A stretch of DNA of 64,000 nt from Vibrio rumoiensis (GCF_002218045.2 NZ_AP018686.1:1-64000), one strand, 5' to 3'; shown: positions 1-8,151, counted from the first letter of the stretch. The notes: a model not told the origin generated them from the sequence alone. Translations and numbers: made by a program.

Positions 1-207
1 AAGTTCGTCCAATTAACTTGACCTAAAAACATTGTACAGCAAAAAACAACTAAAACAATGAATAGCTGAACAATTAGTGTAGTGATTAATTTATCCCAAA
101 ATTGTCATTTTATTGCAATAACAGGTAAAAACGTGCATTTCCTCACGTATTTTTCACCAACAAATACCAGGAAAACACAAAACTTTTAAAGTGTTACGGT
201 GTCACCA

Positions 208-222
208 ATTTACAATGTAAAT
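208..222. promoter_or_regulatory. parS2: parS2 centromere site, left of the origin
   Basis: The core TTTACAATGTAAA (209-221) is a perfect match to the published vibrio chromosome II ParB2-binding consensus TTTACA-N-TGTAAA. ParB2 bound here would load ParA2-dependent segregation complexes next to the origin. The match is seen in the sequence; binding is inferred. Confidence 0.85.
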
Positions 223-638
223 ACTGAATACATCGGAACGATTAATTGAATAGGTAAAATTACGGCCGTTGTCGGATCAACATAGAAAACATGATAAAGC
301 AAGTAATTGAGTTTGGAATTTTACAATCAACAAGAGGGGAGGTACCAAATCGATAATTCCATATAACAAAGCCAACCCCAATTAATTAAGATAAAAAATA
401 GCATCATACACACCAAACTCGTTCGTCTACATTTCGACAAACCAATTAGATAAAGTCTTAGATATTAGAAAAAAGACAAATTTCAGCTTGTAACCCGTGA
501 ATAACAACCTGCCTATGAAAAATATTGAACCACCATAAAGCCAATAATCACTCGAAAGAGACGCATCTTTCTTAAATAACCCTCTTTGACATAATAATGG
601 TTATTCGATATTTAACGGCATTAATGAATAATCTGCCT

Positions 639-651
639 TGATCATCGTTCC
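639..651 (+). promoter_or_regulatory. RctB-type site left of the insertion sequence
   Basis: TGATCATCGTTCC matches the origin iterons, including the central Dam GATC. An exact copy lies at 2334-2346, and the same words appear reversed at 4828-4840. It is separated from the other origin sites by the insertion element that begins 9 bp downstream. Confidence 0.65.
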
Positions 652-706
652 ATATTATTTGTCCCGTCCTAAAATACGTTGACAGTTTTATACTAAGCCA
701 ACTGCG

Positions 707-1504
707 TTAGCCGTTGGCTTTTTCATGCACCTCATTCGGGGTTCTCATCCCAAGACTCAGGTGCGGTCTCATATTGTTATAGATGTTGATTGATTCCTTT
801 ACTAACTGCTTAAGCTCAACGATATCCTTACACTCATAAAGTAAAAATTCTTGTTTCAGGATGCCGTTTACTCTTTCTGCTAATGCATTCTGGTAGCAGT
901 CATAACCATCCGTCATCGATGGCTTGATGGTTTCCTTTTTCAATCTGTCTTGGTAAACACCTGAGCAATATTGAAGCCCGCGATCTGAATGATGGATACA
1001 CGAGCAACTATACTGACGTGATTTTATCGCCATATCTAAAGCCTTTACAACATCCGTCGCTTTCATTTCATTGCTGAGCTCATAGCCCATAATTTTCCGA
1101 CTAAAGGCGTCAGTAACTAACGAGAGATAATGCACGCCTTCATTAGATTGGACATAGGTTATGTCACTCACCAACACATCTTCGGGATGACGAGGTTTAT
1201 AGTCTTTAAGCAAGTTAGGATGTTTTTTCATCCAATGTCGACTATTGGTCGTCTTCGTAAAACTGCGCTTAGGCTCAACGAGAAGGCGTTCGTCACGTAA
1301 GTAATCAAAGAGTGCATCTCTACCTAGCTTGATTCCTTCTTCTTGCAGCTTTGGTTTGAGTAAGGAATACAATTTTCTAGTACCTATTCGAGGCATATAG
1401 CGCCGAAGTTCTAGAACCATCTGCTTGATGGGGGTGAGCTCTACCTGACGGTGAGCTGCCCGCCTTTCTCTTTGATAAACGCTTTGTCTCGATATGCCGC
1501 ACAA
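707..1504 (-). CDS. IS3-family transposase OrfB (DDE catalytic part)
   Basis: This is the integrase-like catalytic half of the transposase. The D,D(35)E triad is complete: D114 in VSDITYV, D174 in HHSDRGLQY and E210 in LAERVNG, with the usual 35-residue spacing between the second D and E. The reading frame is open upstream of the annotated Met. Translating in the -1 frame from the end of OrfA gives KGLSLARVCRLCGISRQ, which runs smoothly into this protein. The functional product is therefore probably an OrfAB fusion made by -1 frameshifting around 1531-1535 (A-AAG in AGAAAGGGC on the minus strand), with the listed ATG an internal codon. The C-terminal RPHLSLGMRTPNEVH is characteristic of IS3 transposases. 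Confidence 0.93.
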   Translation of the reverse strand: MCGISRQSVYQRERRAAHRQVELTPIKQMVLELRRYMPRIGTRKLYSLLKPKLQEEGIKLGRDALFDYLRDERLLVEPKRSFTKTTNSRHWMKKHPNLLKDYKPRHPEDVLVSDITYVQSNEGVHYLSLVTDAFSRKIMGYELSNEMKATDVVKALDMAIKSRQYSCSCIHHSDRGLQYCSGVYQDRLKKETIKPSMTDGYDCYQNALAERVNGILKQEFLLYECKDIVELKQLVKESINIYNNMRPHLSLGMRTPNEVHEKANG

Positions 1505-1518
1505 CCTACAGACTCGAG

Positions 1519-1929
1519 CTAGGCTGAGCCCTTTCTGTTTTTGAAGGCTTCTTGCTCCTTGGCGATATACTTTTTTCTGAGGCTAGTCCCGTGCTCAGCA
1601 TCAAGGATATCAACGACTTCATTTAAAAAGAGATTCTTTAGTCGTTCATCTTCCAATTCTTTTTCAAGTCGCTTAATTTTTTGAGCTGGAGATTCATTGG
1701 GTTTCGTTGTTTTATGCATGGCTTTCTTCCTTGGATTTTGCGTCCAGTCCATTTTTCCGAACTTTCTTAGCCAGGTTAAAACCGTTGAACGACCTTGAAT
1801 GCCATAGATAGCTTGGGCTTGTTTATAAGTCATGTCGCCTTTTTCAACAGCATCGACAACCTGTAATTTAAAGCCTAGTGTGTAATCACGCTGAGTGCGC
1901 TTAACGTAGAGATTATGTGAAGTAGTCAT
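1519..1929 (-). CDS. IS3-family OrfA (DNA-binding half of transposase)
   Basis: A 136-residue protein with an N-terminal helix-turn-helix of the HTH_Tnp_1 type (about residues 15-65, including YTLGFKLQVVDAVEKG and IQGRSTVLTWLRKFG). A charged leucine-rich coiled coil follows (about 80-112, PAQKIKRLEKELEDERLKN) and is expected to mediate multimerisation. It ends with a TAG at 1519-1521, just after the probable slippage site for OrfAB. Alone it would act as terminus-binding regulator; fused to OrfB it makes the transposase. Confidence 0.92.
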   Translation of the reverse strand: MTTSHNLYVKRTQRDYTLGFKLQVVDAVEKGDMTYKQAQAIYGIQGRSTVLTWLRKFGKMDWTQNPRKKAMHKTTKPNESPAQKIKRLEKELEDERLKNLFLNEVVDILDAEHGTSLRKKYIAKEQEAFKNRKGSA

Positions 1930-2263
1930 AATTCGTCCTCAATGTGTAAACACATTTCAGGACGAGACAATTCATAGAAATAAGCCAGAATTCCACAATA
2001 GAGGCTCAATGTTGAAAAACAGTATAAATTTCAATTTTCCGCCATCATTTATAATAGAAGAAGGGTAGTTAAGGAAGCATGATCAAGGAACAAAATGTCA
2101 ATCCAATTTGATTTGTACAAAGATCACTTTCGGATCGATGATCAAGCGTAAATATCACTCGGAAGCATGAAAAGCCTTGTATAGATTACATTGAGTGTAA
2201 ATTGAAGTGACATAAATTATCGAAAAACACGCTTTATTTCGTCCAATCAACGACTAAGAGCCT

Positions 2264-2346
2264 TGATCATTCTTTCTAATGGAGGAAACAAGTTACAAGC
2301 AGTAAAGAAAAGATGAATTGTTGGCTTCCACCATGATCATCGTTCC
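2264..2346 (+). promoter_or_regulatory. Two unphased RctB-type sites
   Basis: TGATCATTCTTTC (2264-2276) and TGATCATCGTTCC (2334-2346) resemble the iterons but lie 70 bp apart and outside the regular array. Such extra sites in chromosome II origins usually regulate initiation by titrating or pairing RctB. Two further sites in the opposite orientation lie at 2073-2085 (GGAAGCATGATCA) and 2136-2144 (CGATGATCA). Confidence 0.7.
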
Positions 2347-2410
2347 AATAGAGAAATGTGCCTTGAAATACCTCGCTTTGCGATCTTTTGAGAAATTAAC
2401 GCTTATGATC

Positions 2411-2419
2411 TGTGGATAA
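2411..2419 (-). promoter_or_regulatory. DnaA box
   Basis: TGTGGATAA is the exact complement of the strongest DnaA box TTATCCACA. It lies 15 bp before the first phased iteron, the position expected for the DnaA site that chromosome II origins need. Confidence 0.9.
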
Positions 2420-2434
2420 CATGTCGATAGTAGA

Positions 2435-2560
2435 TGATCATCGTTTCATCTTTCATTTGATCATGCTTCATAAAATTAATGATCATGCTTCTGTTCTAAA
2501 TTGATCATGCTTTCACTTTATTAATGATCATCGTTCTGAATCTCTTATGATCATGCTTTC
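2435..2560 (+). repeat. Array of six phased RctB iterons
   Basis: Six same-strand copies of TGATCAT(G/C)(C/G)TTTC have their GATC starting at 2436, 2459, 2481, 2503, 2526 and 2549. Intervals are 22-23 bp, about two helical turns, so all six face the same side of the helix. Each contains a Dam site, as RctB binding requires in Vibrio cholerae. Two sequence classes alternate, CATGCTT and CATCGTT. Confidence 0.93.
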
Positions 2561-2564
2561 CAAA

Positions 2565-2747
2565 GAGAAAAAAATAAGGTGTTTATATTCAGCAACTTAA
2601 AAGCAAAACAACAGCCAGATCATTAGATCATATAACCATTTAAGATCAAATAAACATAAAGATCAGTTATTTAAAGAAAAGCATTTTTTTCTTTCTTTTT
2701 TGATCTTTTTTATTTATTCTTTTGGAACTATATGAATTTTACATCCA
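2565..2747. other. AT-rich unwinding region and rctB leader
   Basis: A strongly AT-rich stretch between the iterons and rctB. It carries four AGATCA words on the top strand (2617-2622, 2625-2630, 2643-2648, 2660-2665) followed by a T-rich tract (2685-2720). ATCA repeats in the chromosome II unwinding element are reported to bind RctB as single strands. The rctB promoter must also lie here, but no convincing -35/-10 pair was identified. Confidence 0.75.
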
Positions 2748-2765
2748 ATGACAAATGGAATTGCT

Positions 2766-4742
2766 ATGCCAACCCAAGAAAAGATCTTGATCAAACTTCC
2801 AAGAAACCACAAAGATGGTCACTTATTTCAGATCTCAGAACATACGATCGATTGGATTGAGCAATACCAGCATTTCAAAGGTGTCACCAAAAGTATCATC
2901 GAGCTACTTAATTTAATTTCATTAAAAGGTTTATCCAGCAAAGATGGGTTTGTATCAACCACTGAAATTATTGATGCTACCGATGGGCAACTGACTCGAG
3001 CAGCTATTCAACAACGCTTAAGGGCAGCGGTTTCCATTGGCTTATTTAGCCAAACACCTGTTAGATTTGAAGAAGGTCTAGCGGGCAAAACGATGCTTCA
3101 TACCTTTATCAACCCTAATCAGCTGATTTCGGTTCTAGGTTCTACCAGTTTAAAAACAGATTCAACTCGCCAAACAGAAAAACAAAAACGTTCAAAAGCA
3201 CTGGCACAAACCCAAGTAAACCGTCAATTACTCAATGAACATGGTCTATACACACCACCTGCAATGCGTGATGAAGCCGAGCAGTTTGTTGTTTCACCGA
3301 CAAATTGGGCTGGCATTATTGATCAAGCATTAGCGCCGCCAAGAACCAGAAAAAACTATCAAAAATCAATGGTTTCTATTTCTGGTACCCGCGCAATCAT
3401 TGAAACACGATCATCTAAAAACATCATGACGGTCGATGATTTGATGACGTTATTTGCTCTGTTTACTCTCACTGTTCAATATCACGATCATCACCAAGAT
3501 GATTACCACATGAACGCCAAGCAAATGCCCAATAAAACGCCGTTGTATATAACGGATATTTTATCTTTGCGTGGCAAAAAAGACAGTGGTCCGGCTCGTG
3601 ATTCTATCCGTGATAGTATTGATCGTATTGAATTCACCGATTTTCAATTGCATGAATTAACAGGCCGTTGGTTAAGCGAAAATATGCCTGAAGGCTTTAA
3701 GAGTGATCGTTTTCGCTTTATTGCCCGTACGATCACAGCGTCAGATGAAGCTCCAACAGAAAATGCATCTGGTGAAATCCGAATAAAACCAAACCTGTAT
3801 ATTTTAGTTTGGGAACCTTCATTCTTCGAAGAATTATTAACGAAAGATTACTTTTTCTTATTCCCACCAGAAATCCTTAAGCAACATACACTGGTGTTCC
3901 AGTTGTATACCTTCTTCAGAAGCCGCCTAGTACGCCGTTTAACCGAATCTATGCTGCTTAGTGAGATTAACCAAAAGCTCGCTCGTAACATTGAATGGCG
4001 CCGTTTTTCGATGGATCTTATTCGTGAGCTACGAAAACTATCGGAAGGTAAAACAACTGACGATCTTTTTGTGGTGAATTTATGGGGATATCACTTAACG
4101 ATCACCACCATAATGGATAAAGGGAAAGTTCAAGATTATCAAATGGATATTCGTTGTGATGCGGAAGAAGTATTGAGATTTTCTCGAGCTCGAACGACGA
4201 ATGCTGGTAAGCGCAACATGGCGCCAACATTACCAAATCCATTACGTCACGAATTGGTGTCGAAACAAAAACTGCAAGAATTGGCCGAGATCATTGATGG
4301 TGAATTTGAGCCGATCCAACGTAAGGATCCATCGCCAAGAGGCCGTTTAGGTCGACGAGTGAAGCTGAAAAAGCATCTAGTTGAAATTAATGCTGATGAA
4401 CTAACGATCACTTTATCTAAATATACCTCACCACAAGCCCTAGAACGCAGCATAACCGCATTATCTGCAATGACAGGGCATCCGTTTGCCTCGATCAAAG
4501 AAGAGTGTGATGAGCTTATGAGTAAGCTTGATTGGCTACGTGTTGGTGACGAAGTATTACCATACGAAACATTAAGTAAAACTATCGAGTTGTTTAATCA
4601 AGAAACTAAATCAAAACACCTTTCTATTGAGAGATTGATTGCAGGCCTTGCAGTAAGACGTAAAGTTTCTAAGCAAGTGTTTGATGGTCATCTTGATGAC
4701 ACCGTAATGCGTGCATTAGATGAAATGGCCAATGTTTCTTAA
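2766..4742 (+). CDS. rctB: Chromosome II replication initiator RctB
   Basis: The initiator specific to the second chromosome of vibrios. It binds the iterons and regulatory sites in oriCII and melts the origin. From the second in-frame ATG (2766, MPTQEKILIKLP) the protein is 658 residues, the length I recall for V. cholerae RctB, and its start lines up with that protein. An ATG at 2748 would add six residues, and neither start has a strong ribosome binding site. Highly conserved blocks include HFKGVTKSIIELLNLIS and QLTRAAIQQRLRAA near the N terminus (winged-helix part) and the central and C-terminal regions. The gene is intact and flanked on both sides by RctB-type sites, which suggests autoregulation. 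Confidence 0.97.
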   Translation: MPTQEKILIKLPRNHKDGHLFQISEHTIDWIEQYQHFKGVTKSIIELLNLISLKGLSSKDGFVSTTEIIDATDGQLTRAAIQQRLRAAVSIGLFSQTPVRFEEGLAGKTMLHTFINPNQLISVLGSTSLKTDSTRQTEKQKRSKALAQTQVNRQLLNEHGLYTPPAMRDEAEQFVVSPTNWAGIIDQALAPPRTRKNYQKSMVSISGTRAIIETRSSKNIMTVDDLMTLFALFTLTVQYHDHHQDDYHMNAKQMPNKTPLYITDILSLRGKKDSGPARDSIRDSIDRIEFTDFQLHELTGRWLSENMPEGFKSDRFRFIARTITASDEAPTENASGEIRIKPNLYILVWEPSFFEELLTKDYFFLFPPEILKQHTLVFQLYTFFRSRLVRRLTESMLLSEINQKLARNIEWRRFSMDLIRELRKLSEGKTTDDLFVVNLWGYHLTITTIMDKGKVQDYQMDIRCDAEEVLRFSRARTTNAGKRNMAPTLPNPLRHELVSKQKLQELAEIIDGEFEPIQRKDPSPRGRLGRRVKLKKHLVEINADELTITLSKYTSPQALERSITALSAMTGHPFASIKEECDELMSKLDWLRVGDEVLPYETLSKTIELFNQETKSKHLSIERLIAGLAVRRKVSKQVFDGHLDDTVMRALDEMANVS

Positions 4743-4776
4743 TGTTTAATAAATCAATTAGTTAAGATAAAAAACT

Positions 4777-4840
4777 GAAAGCATGATCAAGGTGATTCAT
4801 GCTTTCGGGTCCCTCCCGTTTACAGAACGATGATCAAGGC
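4777..4840. promoter_or_regulatory. RctB-type sites and hairpin downstream of rctB
   Basis: A perfect 10-bp inverted repeat, GAAAGCATGA (4777-4786) and TCATGCTTTC (4797-4806), contains the iteron words GCATGATCAAGG. A second site, GAACGATGATCAAGGC, ends at 4840 and overlaps the stop codon of the convergent gene. Both run opposite to the main array. No T-run follows the hairpin, so an intrinsic terminator is unlikely; an RctB-binding or regulatory role fits better. Confidence 0.6.
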
Positions 4841-5412
4841 TATAAATGTCCATGATCTCGATTTCTCATATTGAGTTCGCCTAGAGGCGTCATGAAAGCA
4901 ATGTACAGCTCAATCACTTGATAGCTTTCCCTTTCCCATTCAGGCTTTCGTTGGCAAAACTCCAGCATCATCACGGTTAATTGATCAAGATACGAAGCTC
5001 CCCAATACCTTAACTCAACCTGGGTGTGTGGATTCGCTGTAACACTTTGTAATCGTGCATAAGCGAGTTGAATATATTGATAAGCTAATTGATGATGCTC
5101 AAGATCATCAAAATAGTGAAATAGCTTCAAACAGCCATCGAGCCAAAAAGTCAGCGCTTTAACGTGCGTTTCCGATAATGTTTCATTCCATAATGCAGGG
5201 GGAGGGGAGTGTATGAGGGATACCAACTCTGAAATATTATGAAAGTCGGTTTCTTGTTGCTGACATTGCAAGCGAAATAACCAAGTGCTGAGTTCCATTT
5301 TGAGCCTCTTTTCTTGGATTGATATGTAATCAGTGTAGCTTCTCAGGTTGAGGTTGCTTACTTCAGGGTTAAATTTCATCCAATGTTGATAAAGAATCGC
5401 AAATTTATTCAT
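4840..5412 (-). CDS. Conserved hypothetical protein next to rctB
   Basis: A 190-residue soluble protein converging on rctB. I do not recognise a named domain. It appears almost wholly alpha-helical, with many aromatic and Gln residues (WMKFNPEV, RLQCQQQETDF, LAYQYIQLAYARLQ) and no signal peptide or membrane segment. Its last codons overlap an RctB-type site. I recall a hypothetical gene in the same place in other vibrios, so a link to origin biology is possible but unproven. Confidence 0.75.
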   Translation of the reverse strand: MNKFAILYQHWMKFNPEVSNLNLRSYTDYISIQEKRLKMELSTWLFRLQCQQQETDFHNISELVSLIHSPPPALWNETLSETHVKALTFWLDGCLKLFHYFDDLEHHQLAYQYIQLAYARLQSVTANPHTQVELRYWGASYLDQLTVMMLEFCQRKPEWERESYQVIELYIAFMTPLGELNMRNRDHGHL

Positions 5413-5703
5413 CTTGATCTTGCCAGCAAAAAAAATTTACCTAAAATGCGCCAATCTGCTATTTATTATTGAGTGAAAGGTTTTTAATCTAGAAATCAGA
5501 AGGGCGAACAGCCGAATTTTTGGATAGCGAGATCTTTGACGCTACACCCAGTTAAATAGAAACAAAAGCGGTAAATAGAAAGGATAACGCAACTTGTTTC
5601 TGAACTCTGAGTTTAGTCACACTCTGTATTTTATTTACTTAACAAGTGGACATGAGTTTGCTTAATATCCACTTTGTTTCCGCATGGTTTTCTGGAGGTA
5701 ATT
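5413..5703. other. Intergenic region without recognisable gene
   Basis: About 290 bp between the divergent starts at 5412 and 5704. It should hold both promoters, but no clear motif or RNA gene was found. Confidence 0.5.
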
Positions 5704-5901
5704 ATGTCGATTAATTCAATTGATCACGATGACATGACTGGAATTGCAACAAATTGGGACAACAAAGACGATTCGAACTCTCAAGCGACTCCGAAGCAAA
5801 TGAAGAGCGCTGAAGCGAGACGCCGAATTGAAATGTTAAAGGAAATTCGCGAAAGCGGGCTAACACTAGAAGAAGCAAGAGAGTTAGGCTTACTTCACTA
5901 A
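5704..5901 (+). CDS. Small PA3496-family-like protein
   Basis: A 65-residue charged protein. The start is placed at the ATG preceded by a strong ribosome binding site (GGAGGTAATT), ten codons inside the longest open frame. The N-terminal half is acidic and disordered-looking (DDMTGIATNWDNKDDSN). The C-terminal half is a predicted amphipathic helix (AEARRRIEMLKEIRESG, EEARELGLLH). This resembles the short PA3496 family, described as putative envelope-integrity proteins; the assignment is from overall resemblance only. Confidence 0.75.
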   Translation: MSINSIDHDDMTGIATNWDNKDDSNSQATPKQMKSAEARRRIEMLKEIRESGLTLEEARELGLLH

Positions 5902-6043
5902 ACGGTCAATTAGCCACTAGTCATAGGCTTTATCGATATCAAAGTTAATGTATAGATACAGAGTGAACTGTTCATTCTGTATCTTTTATTTTTGATCAAA
6001 CCTTTCTTAATGTCTGCGTTGATGACTTGCACGTACTGCGCAA

Positions 6044-6058
6044 ATTTACACTGTAAAC
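6044..6058. promoter_or_regulatory. parS2: parS2 centromere site right of rctB
   Basis: The core TTTACACTGTAAA (6045-6057) is a perfect parS2 match in the intergenic space before the gene at 6138. It is about 3.5 kb from the iteron array and mirrors the site at 208 on the other side of the origin. Confidence 0.85.
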
Positions 6059-6137
6059 TCATGAATATCTTTTTATCATTTGTACGTTGCTATGGTATAT
6101 TCCCCTGACTAAAGACTCTTGAGCATAGGCCAATTCA

Positions 6138-6347
6138 ATGTCTATAAATTTATCTTTGTTGCCTTCAACTGAGAAAAATAAAATCGAATTAGATAAACAA
6201 GCTTCGTATGCAGTTTGGCAGTTAAAACAAGCGAAAGCTGGTCCAGAATTATTGCTTACGGAAGCTGAAAAAATTCGCAATGAAGATGAACGTACATTCT
6301 TCGAACAAGCAGTCCAAAAATACAAACGGATAATGGGCGTAGCCTAG
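6138..6347 (+). CDS. Small conserved hypothetical protein
   Basis: A 69-residue helical protein (IELDKQASYAVWQLKQAKAG, LTEAEKIRNEDERTFFEQAV) with no membrane segment or cysteine. No domain is recognised. It sits between the 65-residue gene and yebC, all on the same strand. The ribosome binding site is weak (AGCATAGGCC upstream). A parS2 site lies 80 bp before the start, so ParB2 binding could influence its promoter. Confidence 0.7.
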   Translation: MSINLSLLPSTEKNKIELDKQASYAVWQLKQAKAGPELLLTEAEKIRNEDERTFFEQAVQKYKRIMGVA

Positions 6348-6457
6348 TTATCGGTCTTCATAAGAGACATGTTGTCAGTTTGGTTGAACGGCAATATTGA
6401 TACGCAAACTCTTATGATAAATATCACGCGTTAAATTGAATCAGAGAGAACATTCCC

Positions 6458-7180
6458 ATGGGAAGAAGTTTTGAAGTGCGCAAGGCCTCAATGGCAAAGA
6501 CAGCTGGCGCAAAAATTAAAGTTTATTCTAAATACGGTAAAGAAATTTACGTTGCCGCTAAAAATGGTGGTTCAGACCCTGATATGAACCTGTCGCTAAA
6601 GCACCTTATTGCTAAAGCGAAAAAAGATAACGTACCTGCTCACGTTATCGAAAAAGCCTTAGATAAAGCGAATGGCGGTGGTGGTGAAGATTTCCAACCA
6701 GCACGCTATGAAGGTTTTGCACCCGGTGGCGCAAGTGTCATCGTGGATTGTTTAACGGATAACGGCAACCGTACTTTCCAAGACGTTCGCCAATGTTTTG
6801 TTAAGACTGGCGCTAAAATCGGTAGCCCAGGTACTGTTGCACATATGTTTGATCACCAAGCGGTTTTCCAGTTTAAAGGTGAAGACGAAGAAGCGGTACT
6901 AGAAGCACTAATGATGAAAGATGTGGATGTCACCGATATTGAGCTAGAAGATGGTGTCATTACTGTGTTCGCCCCTCATACTGAGTTCTTCAAAGCAAAA
7001 ACTGCACTAAACGAAGAATACCCAGATCTTGTCGTTGATGTTGAAGAAATTACTTTTGTTCCTCAAAACCACACACCAGTGACGGGTGATGATGCGGTTA
7101 AGTTCCAAAAGTTCTTGGACATGCTAGATGACTGTGATGACGTTCAACAGGTTTATCACAACGCTGAATTAGAAGACTAA
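6458..7180 (+). CDS. YebC/PmpR-family protein, YeeN type
   Basis: A 240-residue TACO1/YebC-family protein. The family was first described as transcription regulators and is now linked to relieving ribosome stalling, notably at proline runs. Conserved blocks are GAKIKVYSKYGKEIYVAAK, HVIEKALDKANGGGGE, ARYEGFAPGG and GTVAHMFDHQ. It is the YeeN subtype (MGRSFEVRKASM start) rather than the YebC encoded beside ruvC; vibrios commonly keep this copy on chromosome II near rctB. The gene is followed directly by a strong intrinsic terminator. Confidence 0.9.
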   Translation: MGRSFEVRKASMAKTAGAKIKVYSKYGKEIYVAAKNGGSDPDMNLSLKHLIAKAKKDNVPAHVIEKALDKANGGGGEDFQPARYEGFAPGGASVIVDCLTDNGNRTFQDVRQCFVKTGAKIGSPGTVAHMFDHQAVFQFKGEDEEAVLEALMMKDVDVTDIELEDGVITVFAPHTEFFKAKTALNEEYPDLVVDVEEITFVPQNHTPVTGDDAVKFQKFLDMLDDCDDVQQVYHNAELED

Positions 7181-7206
7181 GTCACCGTTGGTGAAATGAA
7201 TTGTAA

Positions 7207-7242
7207 AACACCGAGCCCCAATTGCTCGGTGTTTTTGTTTTA
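7207..7242 (+). terminator. Intrinsic terminator after yebC-family gene
   Basis: The stem ACACCGAGC (7208-7216) pairs with GCTCGGTGT (7224-7232 region), followed by TTTTGTTTT. It ends the upstream transcript just before the next ribosome binding site. Confidence 0.88.
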
Positions 7243-7257
7243 AGATAAGGAGATGGT

Positions 7258-8133
7258 ATGAAGGTTAGTTTTATCGGTCTAGGCGTGATGGGTTTCCCAA
7301 TGGCTGGTCATTTAACTCAATATGGATTTGAGGTTTCTGTTTTCAATCGTACGCATACCAAAGCACTAGATTGGGCCAATCAGTATCAAGGGCAAGCGGC
7401 TGAAAGTGTCGAAGATTGTGTGAAAGAGGCTGATGTTGTATTGCTTTGTGTTGGTAACGATGACGATGTACGCAGCATGACTGTCAGTGATACCGGAGCG
7501 CTGCGTTTTATGAAGACTGGTGCCGTACTGGTTGATCATACCACTACGTCTGCATCGCTCGCTGAAGAGCTTGCTCAAGCGGCAAGCAAAGCGGGTATTG
7601 AATTTATGGATGCGCCGGTTTCTGGTGGCCAAAGTGGCGCGGAAAACGGCGTATTAACCATTATGTGCGGCGGTAGCCAAGCTTTGTTTGATAAACTTCA
7701 GCCGGTGTTTAATGCTTACGGAAAATCGTCGGTATTAATGGGCGAAGTAGGGCAAGGTCAGCGCGCTAAAATGGTTAATCAGATCTGTATTGCGGGCGCG
7801 CTTCGTGGTTTATCTGAAGGCTTATTGTTAGCTCAAGAATCGGGATTAGATATTGAGAACCTGGTGAATTGCTTAAAAAATGGCGCAGCGGGTTCATGGC
7901 AAATGGAAAACCGCGCGTTAACCATGTCTCAAGATAAATACGATTTTGGTTTTGCGATTGATTGGATGATTAAAGACTTAGGTTTCTGCTTAGATGAAGC
8001 GCAAAAGCACAATTTGAATTTGGCGCATACCCAGCAAACGTATGATGATTATGTCGCTTTGGCGAAAGCGGGTGATAACCGTATGGATACTTCAGTACTG
8101 CATAAAGCCGTTAAGAATATCGCGAAAAAGTAA
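7258..8133 (+). CDS. NAD(P)-dependent beta-hydroxyacid dehydrogenase
   Basis: A 291-residue member of the 3-hydroxyisobutyrate dehydrogenase / tartronate semialdehyde reductase family. The Rossmann motif is at the N terminus (FIGLGVMGFPMA, residues 5-16), the substrate-binding signature is DAPVSGGQSGAENG (about 118-131), and the catalytic lysine is K171 in RAKMVNQ. The all-helical C-terminal domain is full length. The start has a strong site (AAGGAGATGGT). Neighbours give no pathway clue, so the substrate is unknown; oxidation of a short beta-hydroxy acid or the reverse reduction is expected. Confidence 0.9.
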   Translation: MKVSFIGLGVMGFPMAGHLTQYGFEVSVFNRTHTKALDWANQYQGQAAESVEDCVKEADVVLLCVGNDDDVRSMTVSDTGALRFMKTGAVLVDHTTTSASLAEELAQAASKAGIEFMDAPVSGGQSGAENGVLTIMCGGSQALFDKLQPVFNAYGKSSVLMGEVGQGQRAKMVNQICIAGALRGLSEGLLLAQESGLDIENLVNCLKNGAAGSWQMENRALTMSQDKYDFGFAIDWMIKDLGFCLDEAQKHNLNLAHTQQTYDDYVALAKAGDNRMDTSVLHKAVKNIAKK

Positions 8134-8151
8134 TCGAATGTTGAATGCAAT

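Larger units (their letters stand above)
1..659. other. Non-coding left flank of the chromosome II origin
   Basis: No convincing gene is visible on either strand. The stretch is AT-rich and holds one parS2 centromere match (208-222) and one RctB-type site (639-651). In other vibrios this position, between parA2 and rctB, corresponds to the rctA regulatory region; that equivalence is inferred from position and from the two sites. parA/parB are presumed to lie beyond the left edge. Confidence 0.6.
660..1969 (-). mobile_element. Complete IS3-family insertion sequence, 1310 bp
   Basis: The ends are imperfect inverted repeats. The left end at 660 reads TGTCCCGTCCTAAAATACG and the right end, read inwards from 1969, is TGTCTCGTCCTGAAATGTG. 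The element is flanked by a 3-bp direct repeat ATT (657-659 and 1970-1972), consistent with the short target duplications of IS3 elements. It carries overlapping orfA and orfB on the minus strand, with orfB in the -1 frame. Both ends and the DDE triad are intact, so the copy looks recent and potentially active. It lies between the origin's leftmost RctB-type site and the rest of oriCII. Confidence 0.93.
2073..2747. other. oriCII: Chromosome II replication origin (oriCII)
   Basis: Directly upstream of rctB lie, in order: scattered TGATCA-containing sites in both orientations (2073-2085, 2136-2144, 2264-2276, 2334-2346), a perfect DnaA box (2411-2419), six phased iterons (2435-2560) and an AT-rich stretch with repeated AGATCA words (about 2565-2747). 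This is the known layout of vibrio chromosome II origins, in which RctB binds Dam-methylated iterons and opens the adjacent AT-rich region. The sequence elements are seen directly; origin function follows from the family. Confidence 0.93.

Noticed and set aside
1..659. Remnant of parA at the left edge
   Set aside because: No open frame with ParA motifs is present; the gene, if near, is outside the window.
2190..2203. TTACATTGAGTGTAA as another parS2 site
   Set aside because: The half-site spacing is five bases, not one, so it does not fit the consensus.
4247..4498. Open frame antisense to rctB
   Set aside because: Lies wholly within a strongly conserved gene and looks like a frame shadow.
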